Shown here piece by piece: positions 1 through 8,100 of a DNA stretch of 57,359 nt. The notes beneath the pieces were generated by a model. It ran no database searches. It saw only the letters and a program-made list of their open reading frames with translations, and was not told where the DNA came from. A program made the position numbers and the translations under genes. The stretch spans positions 1-57,359 of the forward strand of contig JAISKT010000371.1 in the NCBI GenBank assembly GCA_031261295.1. Direction: 5' to 3'. Origin of the DNA: Candidatus Symbiothrix sp. Its GTDB lineage: Bacteria > Bacteroidota > Bacteroidia > Bacteroidales > Azobacteroidaceae. How positions within the stretch are numbered: the stretch's first letter is position 1; every line of letters starts with the position of its first letter.

Positions 1-199
1 TTACTCTTGGTAGTTTTGAAATTGTCTAAGTTCCGAAAACCAGAATACAAGTTAAACGCCTTCTTTCAATATCTTATAAAAATACTATCTGTTTTTGTAT
101 AAATCAATTTTATTATTTCGCAAAAATACATGATTTTTTTAATATATCGTATGCCGGATAAGAGAAAACCGCATTATAAATAATAATTTAGCGTGGCCT

Positions 200-383
200 A
201 ACGCCGGAGGCGTTGCATTATTGTAGAATGTTTGAAATCCCTCGCCTTCCCTTAACCGCGGAGTGGTTACATAACGTAGAGACGCGATTAATCGCGTCTC
301 TACCATCCGAATGCAACATCTCCGATGTTGTGGTGGATATTGTGATTTATTTGTATCTACAATAATGCAATCGCTCCGCGATT
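200..383. repeat. Hairpin-rich MITE-like element, copy 1
   Basis: This element of about 184 bp has imperfect inverted ends: 200-226 and 357-383 both carry the GCATTATTGTAG block and its complement. It contains 15-base hairpins at 200-214, 254-268, 315-329 and 369-383. Each has a six-base stem around the loop TCC (GGA on the other strand), and stem sequences differ while pairing is kept. A perfect 22-base palindrome lies at 279-300. The part from 254 to 383 is repeated in inverted orientation at 4499-4626. There is no coding capacity. Positions 1-443 hold no gene I can support. Mobility by an external transposase is inferred. Confidence 0.8.
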
Positions 384-443
384 AGCTGCATTAAAATGCA
401 ATTTTACCGGAATATCAAATAAGTGATTTTGATGCAAAAAAAA

Positions 444-881
444 TCATTTAATATACGAAAATTTCTTATGCCCGTCTTGTACTTCAATCTTTGTAATGCT
501 ATCAAGCGGAATGGATGCTCTGATTGATTCTATAAATCTTGATTCAATACTGGCGACAGAATTAGCGTCAACATAGATCCTGTCAAAATAAAAGATTGTC
601 TTTTTGTTTTTATGCCCGTGAGTAAAACGGGTTTCAATGGAAGGGCTGTTTGTCAACTGATGCGGATTACCCTTTTTGTCTATACATTGAATGGTTGTAA
701 TCGGATTTGCCAAATATTGGTATCTTTCATATACAGGGCCTTTCACTGTAACTTCTTTGAATTTAGTTGAATCTATTCCGGCAAATTGCTGTTTAAAACT
801 ATCAACAGGAATATAATAAGTCGTACAAGAACTTACGGCAATACATCCGATCACAATTACTGTTATAAATATCTTTTTCAT
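444..881 (-). CDS. Small lipoprotein of unknown function
   Basis: I do not recognise this 145-residue protein. It starts with a lysine-containing hydrophobic signal peptide ending in the lipobox VSSC (Cys19), so it should be acylated and held in the outer membrane or periplasm. The rest is a single soluble domain, predicted rich in beta strands, with no motif I can name. It follows the immunity-like gene after a 29-base gap on the same strand and is probably co-transcribed with the Rhs module. It could be an extra immunity or anchoring factor for the toxin, or simply cargo. The last gene before repeat element copy 1 is this one. Confidence 0.75.
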   Translation of the reverse strand: MKKIFITVIVIGCIAVSSCTTYYIPVDSFKQQFAGIDSTKFKEVTVKGPVYERYQYLANPITTIQCIDKKGNPHQLTNSPSIETRFTHGHKNKKTIFYFDRIYVDANSVASIESRFIESIRASIPLDSITKIEVQDGHKKFSYIK

Positions 882-910
882 ATTAAAAATTATTTTTTAA
901 ATTATCTACA

Positions 911-1444
911 TTATGAAATATATGGGACTTCCTTGAATTCAATTCCAATATCCAATTTGTTCTTTTGCATCATTCTTTTCATTAGATCAGATACCATTAT
1001 CTCATTAATAGCATTTGATGCATTAAAGAAATCCAAATCTTTAGCTTTTTCATAATCAATCCACGGCTTGGCTATACTGTCAACGACCCATACAGAGTTT
1101 TCGGTATCAATCACATCAAATATAACTTTGAAATGGATCAAATAATAGATTTTATTTCCGTATTCCTCACTCTTTGTTTTAATTGGATAAAATTCTAAAG
1201 GATAATCAGCCGGAATAATTTCTTGAATTAAATTCTTTAATTCTTCGTTGGCAAAATAAGCTGTCGTATTTGAATTCATAAAAGGCAGATATACTCCGCC
1301 TTTTAATGTGAATTCAATATTTTCCCAATTTACAACCGGTTCTACCTCTACTCCAAATCGAATGTCTGTGCCTTTCGGAGCAAAAAGGACTCCATGATTT
1401 TTATTGTATTTTAATAAAAACCGGTAGAATTTCTTTTTTTTCAT
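911..1444 (-). CDS. Probable immunity protein (Imm11/MXAN_0049-like)
   Basis: This 177-residue cytosolic protein has no signal peptide or membrane segment. Its position is the main evidence: the ATG at 1444 overlaps the TGA of the Rhs toxin gene as ATGA, giving translational coupling, the usual arrangement for a cognate immunity gene. The C-terminus (VSDLMKRMMQKNKLDIGIEF) resembles the closing helix and strand of the Imm11 (DUF1629) family, commonly paired with AHH nucleases. That assignment is by eye. A TTG codon six bases further upstream (1450) keeps the frame open, but the ATG at the stop overlap is the better start. Expected role: binding and neutralising the AHH nuclease in the cytoplasm of the producing cell. 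Confidence 0.65.
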   Translation of the reverse strand: MKKKKFYRFLLKYNKNHGVLFAPKGTDIRFGVEVEPVVNWENIEFTLKGGVYLPFMNSNTTAYFANEELKNLIQEIIPADYPLEFYPIKTKSEEYGNKIYYLIHFKVIFDVIDTENSVWVVDSIAKPWIDYEKAKDLDFFNASNAINEIMVSDLMKRMMQKNKLDIGIEFKEVPYIS

Positions 1445-3888
1445 TTCCAATAAAATTTTCGTAACATATTCGGATTATTTATTACCGGTTGTCTTATCTT
1501 TAGATCGAACGCTTTAATGAATTGTTGCTGATTCATTCCAGGAGTATTGCTAATTGTTCGCATATTGTCTAATACCCATTTATGGTATTCATTTGGATGT
1601 CTTCCTTGGTGGGGCATCGCCTGTTTATTCCAGTCGCCATCCAAATCCAAACCATATTTGCTTGCAATTTCTTCCATTTCAGGAGTATATTGTGAATTTT
1701 TATCTGTGGCAAAATGGTGAGTTTGAGTAGGTCTTGTTGATTTTCCGTTCCATGGATTTTCACCGGCTTTATATGCAGCTCGCATGCCACTTGCCATGCC
1801 GGTTACAGTACCTACAGCAAATCCTGTTAAAGCGCCTTGTCCTCCTGCTTTTAATGCATCTCCGAAATTTTCACCATTCATTAATGCAAATCCGGTTCCC
1901 AATGCAAATCCGGTGGCTGATCCTGTAATGGCTTGAGTTGCTGCTTGCTGTATTGCCTGGCCACCTAAACTGGAAGTAATGTTACTTACATAAGGTGATA
2001 GCACTCCACCTAAACTGGAGCCTAATCCTCCTCCAAGGCCACCCATAATTCCGTCAAAGAGTAATTGCTGAGCGGAAACATTGTCCCAATTCCATTTGCC
2101 GTCATTACCAAATCCCTGACTGACAAGGCTATTGCCGGCTCCCATAACCGCCCCGCCACCCCATGGGCCTATATATATCGTCAAAACACCCCCGACAGCT
2201 CCTACTCCAAAATATGAAGCCCCCTGAGCGAAACTATGAACATTGCCTTGGACGATATTGATAACCAAATTGACCGTCCCTCCAATGAGGGCAGCAATTA
2301 AATCATCTATTAACCAATACTCGCCTGAAGGGTCAATGTACCTTAACGGATTATTTAACGCATACGAATACCGGTTGAAACTTTGGCTGAAATTTGGCGC
2401 CTGCACAAACGGGTCAGGACTAAGGAATCGTCCCACTGCCGGATCATACAGCCGAGCATTCATATTGATCAATCCAAATTCCGGCAAGTGTTCGTGGCCG
2501 GTATAGCCGCGATTTAGCATGTAAAACCCTATGTCGGCGCCAGGTGCAAATAGATTGAAGCTACTGGGAGATCTCAACCTTCCCCAGGCATCATAACTTC
2601 TCGGGTTATTGGCGGCGCCTGTGCCGTCTGCTAAATTAACAATACTGCCCAAATAATCCCGGCAAATATAATTTTCATACCATCCGCCGCTACTTCGCAT
2701 GTAAACTGTCGTAGCTGAAGTTGCATCTCCGCCGAGATACAAGCGTTGTTGGGTGCTTCCATCCGCTTTTTCATCCAGCTCGTACTGTCCACCTATATAA
2801 TAACGGGTATATTGGATAATATTGTTTTTTTCCATCACCATTTTTATCCTTTCACCCGAACCATTGTAGGTAAGCGTGGCTTTATAGCCATTTCCCGAAA
2901 TCGTTGCCGGACGCTTGAATGAGGTATAAGTAATCGTTTGGTTCTGGGCAGGTATCAGGTTAGCGATATTGCTGCCGCTTACTCCTGAGATGGCATACGG
3001 CTTTCCGGCTGTATTGTAGGCGAAAGTTCCTACTTCCGATTTTTGAGTGATATTTCCTTTCACATCATAAGACGCGCCTCCCCCATTGTAAGTGAGTAAA
3101 CGGTTTAAATTGTCGTAAGTGAAATTTTCCTGTTTATTGTTCTTATTGTCTTTCCTGTAAGTCAAGTTGCCTTTTGACGAATCGAAACTGTAAGTATAAT
3201 CAAAGAATGTTCCGGAGGCGGTTGACTTTGCTTTTTCCCCGGTTGGAAAACCATAGGTATTGTATGTATAATTCCGGGTGACAGGGCCATGCTCTATTTC
3301 TGTCGGTTGTCCGAAAGCATTTTCCGAATTTAGTTTCCAGATGGATTTTACTCCGCTCAATTTTATTTCCGTCAAATAACCATTGGCATAGCTGTAATTT
3401 TCCGTAGTAGCTGCTCCGCCGGCGGTTGTATAAGATACATACGACACCTGCCCATTACTGTTATAGCCCTGGCTTTTTTGTAAATACTTATTGGCCGCCA
3501 CTGTTTCTTTTGCCATCAATAAACGGCCGTAGGTATCATAAGTATAGGATTTAAATAAATTTGAATTGATACTGTCCGCAGCTAATTGATTATCCGCATT
3601 GTATCGGTACCTTGTCGTAAATTCGGGACAAGCTTTGGAGATAAGCCGGTTATAAGAATCATACCCCATGGTATTCGTTTTACCATTGGCATCTGTTTGT
3701 GTGAGTAAATTTCCTGCCGAATCGTAAGTAAAAGTCTCACGCCCAGCGCTGGGATCAACAATTGCTGTTTGCCGGCCGTAACTGTCATCTTCATACGTTG
3801 TAGCCAATATATTGGAAGATGAATAACTTTTAATTCCATGTTGTGTATTATTTCCTTTCGTATTATAAGCAAAAGTTTCATAAGACAC
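1441..3888 (-). CDS. Rhs/YD-repeat protein with C-terminal AHH nuclease (5'-truncated, frameshifted)
   Basis: The 815 codons encode YD repeats (for example FTYDSAGNLLTQTDANGK) over roughly residues 1-360. The Rhs core follows at about 365-525 (YDAWGRLRSP, ARLYDPAVGRFLSPDPF, NRYSYALNNPLRYIDPSGE), then a glycine/alanine-rich spacer to about 710. The C-terminal toxin has His724-His725 (THHFATDKN) and His760/His764 (MPHQGRHPNEYHKWV), matching the AHH branch of HNH/EndoVII nucleases. The GTG taken as start is not a real one: the frame reads upstream through INGNQ into another frame, so a single-base frameshift separates it from the fragment at 3899-4480. No secretion signal remains. Known role of the family: contact-dependent killing of kin cells. 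Here it is probably a displaced, silent toxin cassette. Confidence 0.85.
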   Translation of the reverse strand: MSYETFAYNTKGNNTQHGIKSYSSSNILATTYEDDSYGRQTAIVDPSAGRETFTYDSAGNLLTQTDANGKTNTMGYDSYNRLISKACPEFTTRYRYNADNQLAADSINSNLFKSYTYDTYGRLLMAKETVAANKYLQKSQGYNSNGQVSYVSYTTAGGAATTENYSYANGYLTEIKLSGVKSIWKLNSENAFGQPTEIEHGPVTRNYTYNTYGFPTGEKAKSTASGTFFDYTYSFDSSKGNLTYRKDNKNNKQENFTYDNLNRLLTYNGGGASYDVKGNITQKSEVGTFAYNTAGKPYAISGVSGSNIANLIPAQNQTITYTSFKRPATISGNGYKATLTYNGSGERIKMVMEKNNIIQYTRYYIGGQYELDEKADGSTQQRLYLGGDATSATTVYMRSSGGWYENYICRDYLGSIVNLADGTGAANNPRSYDAWGRLRSPSSFNLFAPGADIGFYMLNRGYTGHEHLPEFGLINMNARLYDPAVGRFLSPDPFVQAPNFSQSFNRYSYALNNPLRYIDPSGEYWLIDDLIAALIGGTVNLVINIVQGNVHSFAQGASYFGVGAVGGVLTIYIGPWGGGAVMGAGNSLVSQGFGNDGKWNWDNVSAQQLLFDGIMGGLGGGLGSSLGGVLSPYVSNITSSLGGQAIQQAATQAITGSATGFALGTGFALMNGENFGDALKAGGQGALTGFAVGTVTGMASGMRAAYKAGENPWNGKSTRPTQTHHFATDKNSQYTPEMEEIASKYGLDLDGDWNKQAMPHQGRHPNEYHKWVLDNMRTISNTPGMNQQQFIKAFDLKIRQPVINNPNMLRKFYWK

Positions 3889-3898
3889 TTGATTGCCA

Positions 3899-4480
3899 TT
3901 AATGTAGTGTATCTTTTGTATTTTTCAACAAATCCTGAGAACTGCTACCGGTCCTGTTAATTTTGGCAATCTTATTGGATGCTACATTTACCGAATAAGT
4001 ATAAGAATTACTTGCAACAGGAGAATCTTCACTTTCAAGTACTCCAAAATTGAATGGATCATAAATCCGTGACGTACTCCTGTTCCGGTTATCTATTTCT
4101 ATAATTTCTGTAAATCCACGAAATCCAAGCCCCTGTTTGTGTATTACCGCATTGGTGGGAAGGATGATGGAATTATTGGTATAACTTGTATTTGAATTGC
4201 CATCGGAAAGATAGGGAATAATACCATTACCGGTAATGTAAGCTAGAAATAGATCGGGATGCGTTTTTATCAAATCGGTTAAACCATCGCCATTTACATC
4301 TTGAAGAAAGAATTTTGCACCTGAATAATTATTTGCACTTTGGCAAGTTGTTTTTTCAAAAGATCCATTTCCCATGGAATAAAAAATAGACCAGGTATAA
4401 TCTGCCGAATTGGTGGTTGGAGGAGAAAGCAGGAAATCCGGTTTGCCGTCGTTTGGGCATTGCCCTCTATATCGGCACAA
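3899..4480 (-). pseudogene. 5' fragment of the Rhs gene (FG-GAP/VCBS-like region)
   Basis: This frame encodes DGKPDFLLSPP and DVNGDGLTDL, calcium-binding-type DxNGDG repeats that normally precede YD repeats in large Bacteroidetes Rhs proteins. It ends at a TAA 11 bases before the GTG of the Rhs frame. The bases just before the stop read K-N-T-K, then shift by one into I-H-Y-I-N-G-N-Q, so removing one base in the stretch aaaagatacac would join the two. No ATG lies at its front: the frame opens with TTG at 4480 and runs upstream into repeat element copy 2, where homology to Rhs has stopped. The native N-terminus and signal peptide are gone. I read this as one gene that lost its 5' part by insertion or rearrangement. 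Confidence 0.7.
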
Positions 4481-4498
4481 ATTTACTGCAAAGACGCC

Positions 4499-4680
4499 AA
4501 TCGCGGAGCGATTACATTATTGTAGATACAAATCCACAATATCCACCCACAACATCGGAGATGTTGCATTCGGGTTGTAGAGACGCAATTAATCACGTCT
4601 CTATGTTATGCAACCGCTCCGCGGTTGACGGTGCAGGTCGTAATTATTATGTGCTACAATAATGCAATCGCTCCGCGATT
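4499..4680. repeat. Hairpin-rich MITE-like element, copy 2
   Basis: This 182-bp element is bounded by 27-bp inverted ends (4499-4525 and 4654-4680) that differ at one position. Inside are hairpins at 4499-4513, 4551-4565, 4612-4626 and 4666-4680, all with the TCC/GGA loop, and an imperfect 22-base palindrome at 4580-4601. Positions 4499-4626 are the near-identical inverse of 254-383. The element touches the truncated 5' end of the Rhs gene. Between it and the terminator at 4810 I see only a short hairpin around ttccgtgca/tgcacggaa near 4740-4764 and no gene. Confidence 0.8.
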
Positions 4681-4809
4681 AAATGCGCTAAATTAGTATT
4701 TAGCGGGGGCTGAGTAGTTATAACCAAAACTATGCTTCTTCCGTGCAATAAAACTGCACGGAACATTTTTATGAAAATATTTTGATGGAATAGTTACATC
4801 CTTCAACAA

Positions 4810-4844
4810 AAAAATGGGGAGCTTTTTTTAAGCCCCCCATTTTT
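4810..4844 (-). terminator. Rho-independent terminator after the C10 protease operon
   Basis: A 15-base stem (one mismatch) pairs 4810-4824 with 4830-4844. On the minus strand it is G/C-rich at its core and runs into a stretch of T residues. It lies 17 bases past the stop of the small membrane protein gene, so it closes the protease operon. Confidence 0.75.
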
Positions 4845-4861
4845 GTCGTGTCAATTATTAT

Positions 4862-5143
4862 TTAATCCTCCTGTTGGGATACTGTTTTCCTTTTGAATAC
4901 ATACATCCCGTAAACAAATCCCAAAATGCAGAGTAGGGGAATGGCATCGCCAATAGGGTCAGACTCTTCACCTGTACCTCCTTGTCCATTATTAGGAGGA
5001 CTAACCCTTTGAACACCCTTACCCGCATTGGCCCGGGCAAACGGATCGCCAAACTTTTCTTCTTCCGAAACCGCATTTATCGTTGAAAATAACAAAATAA
5101 AAGCGCTGAGAAAGAGTGTCTTATATCTTAATATTCGTTTCAT
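4862..5143 (-). CDS. Small secreted membrane-anchored protein with PIGD C-terminal motif
   Basis: This 93-residue protein has three parts: an N-terminal signal peptide (about residues 1-25), a Pro/Gly/Asn-rich spacer (SPPNNGQGGTGEES), and a tail with DPIGDAI, a hydrophobic span and KRK. That tail layout (short conserved motif, membrane helix, basic end) recalls protein-sorting tails such as PEP-CTERM or LPXTG, but it matches none I can name. A second window protein (24396-24704) has the same layout with EPIGEGL. The gene starts 26 bases after the C10 protease stop, so the two are probably co-transcribed. It may be a processed surface anchor or just a small inner-membrane protein; function is unknown. 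Confidence 0.7.
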   Translation of the reverse strand: MKRILRYKTLFLSAFILLFSTINAVSEEEKFGDPFARANAGKGVQRVSPPNNGQGGTGEESDPIGDAIPLLCILGFVYGMYVFKRKTVSQQED

Positions 5144-5169
5144 TTGTTTTACTTTTTAGCAATTAATAC

Positions 5170-8100
5170 TTATTTGATCCTTACTTTGGCGTTTTTCACT
5201 CCCTTGTCTGTAACCAATTTTACGATACAAACTTCAGGGATGTTTGTGTCGCGGGTGATGGAATAAGCAGGTGCATCGACCTTTTTATTGGCATAAACCA
5301 ACGTTCCCTGCGTATTGTAAATCCATATTTGGCGGATGACATCGGATGAACCGGTAGCCGCATAAATCGTATGGTCTTTACTGTAAATCATTGCCTTATC
5401 CGAAAGTGTGTTCAATCCCGTAGGCGCCGCCGGAGTCAATTGGATGAAGAAACGGTTATCGGCCGGTAACACTTCAATCCTGCTATTGAATGCCGGTACA
5501 TAATCGAAACTGTATTCATACGAAGGCAACCCGGTTAATTCGATTTCTTTGTTTTCCCGGGTATCCATAAACCGGATAGCCGCATGATAAGTATCCATTC
5601 CATTGAAAGTGAACGTCATTTTTCCCTCGTAAGAGGTAAAGAGGCCTATCGGTATCAACAGGTTATCGTTGTTGATAATATTCGCTCCGACGGCTACACT
5701 GCCTTTTCCGGTTTCTTTTAAGGTGTAAATATCCGGGATTTTGTCCGCTTCCATCAGCAATTTGCGGGCGTCCATACTACCCAAAACATCTTGGCCTTCT
5801 TCGCGGTTCGCAATGAAAGTCAGCACGGAAGCAGTGGAATTACTTGCCATGATATTCAATTTATCTACGGTATTTTCACCGGCTTTCCATGTCCCCTTAC
5901 CAGTAGCTGCTGCTGAAATGGAAGGAAGATCAAAGATTAATTGACCGCTCCCGGTATTTTTTTCAACAAAAAACGACTGCATGGGAGCAATATATTGATC
6001 CATACCTGTCTCCGAAGCGCCTGAACCAAAAGAGCCAACCGGATTATAACCCACCAAACCGCCTGCTTCACCGGTCATTATTTGATAATTTTGTTTTATC
6101 TTGGTAGCATTATCATTATTGCCATGCAATAAATCAAAATCAATCGTGGACATAAATGGATTGCCAACCATAGCAATAAACGAATCATCATCATCTTGTA
6201 CGAAGAGCAGATCTTCATTTACAGGAGAAGCCGCTAACTTGTGAGCAGCTGTCGTTCGATCGACTTCCGAATGAGTGGTTGTTCTTTCAAATCCGGTTCC
6301 GTTACTTTTGAAATTGAAAAATTGGCTGGTTCCAACCTTATCATTAGCGCCTGCTCCGGCTGTATATTCGTGTGTATGATGTACATTGGCATGCACGGAA
6401 GCATTTTCAAAGAACGGAAGTTCGAGAATGCCGTTCGATTTTCCCAATCCGTAATCGGGCACAATATTTTCATCGTCCAACCATATCAGGAACGCGTCTC
6501 CGGCTTTCAATTTCGTTGTATTTGTAGAAACAAAATCCCACTCGGCTTTGCCTGCCGTTTTGAATGTATAAAGATAGGATCGGGGATAACCTCCAAATGT
6601 AAAATCACCGCTATGTACTTCTTGCAAAGGAACAGAGACCATATTCCAGCGGTTTCTGAAGGTATTGTCGAAATTGTATTGCACAAACGCTTTTTGGTAA
6701 GTGAGCAAGTCCTGACGGCCCAATTCGGCGCCTGCTTCAATCGTAATGTTCTTTGCAGCGTAAGTATTGCCGTCTTCCAATACCGGGAACTTGGCAGCTG
6801 ACGCCCGAATCACGACATCGGTTGAAGAGCCGGGAACAACCCCTTCTTGCCAGTTGGCCGGTAAATTCCAGTCGGATGTTCCGCCTGCCCAGGTTGCGGT
6901 TAAGGGGTCGCGCTTGACTGTCACCGTATAAGTTTGCGTTGTACTGCGGTCTTCTGCGATAGTACTTATGGCTATCGGATTGGTTCCAACAGTCAATGTT
7001 TTCTCTCCGTTGCCGTTTACTGTCGCATTGACATGATTAGCTGTACCGGTAACCGTAATAGTTGTGACGCTGTTTGGTACGTTTACCGTATAATTAATTG
7101 TAGCAGGATCGAATGCAGGTGTTAATGTTCCGTCACTTACGGTAAGACTCTGCAAGCTTCCATCATTTGAAAGAGCGGGAGATTCGACTAAAGTAATGTA
7201 TAATGCATTTCCGAGTTGTGTCCATCCACTGTTATACCAAAATACGGCTACTATATAATCATCTGTCTCTAAATTGATTGGAGTATTAAAGACAATATCT
7301 TTTTCTTCATTTTGATCAATCAATACAGTTTGATAACCAAAATAAGTTAAAGAACCGCCGGTTCCTGATTTAGAAAAAACAAAGGTAAGCACATCGTCTT
7401 CAAAAAATCCTCCTGTATTTCTGATACGAGCAGTTAATTGGGGATTTTCTTTGTCCACCTGAGTAGTCGAATTTGGAAATGTAGGGCCGGATAGCAGTAT
7501 CAGATTAGGGGCTGTTGTCGGCGTTGCCTGTACCGCTATGGATGTAGTAGATCCAAGTACGGACGCTTCTGTTGCTGTAAATGAATTCCGATTGTTATTC
7601 GGATCGTACTTAACTGATAATATATATGTATTTGGGGCTAATTTTATTGAATCCGAAAAACCAATGGTTTTAGTTTCTCCGGCAGGAATAATTACCGGAT
7701 CGTTAGCCACCAATTGAGAACCTAACTGAATAACCAGATTGGAGTTATATTCGCCGTTTCCGTTATTGGTTACGATTGCTTCAAATTGTCCGGTTTTATT
7801 TTGGTACAAATTACCGACAGCACTTAAACCCTCTAATACCAGATTGGGCAGGATATCGGCAGGTTCGGAAATCGTCACCTGATTTGTACCGGATACGGTT
7901 ATGAGCAGGTAGGAAGCAGATCCTTCTTTTCCTTCTATAAGTATAGCCTTATCTAATTCAGGAGCAACGCTGTATGCCAGGTATAGCTTGTATGTCCCCG
8001 GAAATAAACCGGCAGGAAGCGAGATGCCGGTCAATCCAAGTTCCGGATAATAACTGCCGGGAGGTAATGGGCCGAGACTACCTGCCACGTCATAATCAAT

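Noticed and set aside
1..102. 34-codon plus-strand frame open from the window edge
   Set aside because: It could be the tail of an upstream gene, but in A/T-rich DNA six frames give such a run by chance and I recognise no family in it.
4340..4662. Plus-strand frames of 61 and 81 codons
   Set aside because: They run antisense to the Rhs fragment and through repeat element 2; no start context or family pattern.
6241..6801. 186-codon plus-strand frame inside the C10 protease gene
   Set aside because: It is fully antisense to a clear protein with T9SS tail; its composition looks like a shadow of the opposite strand.
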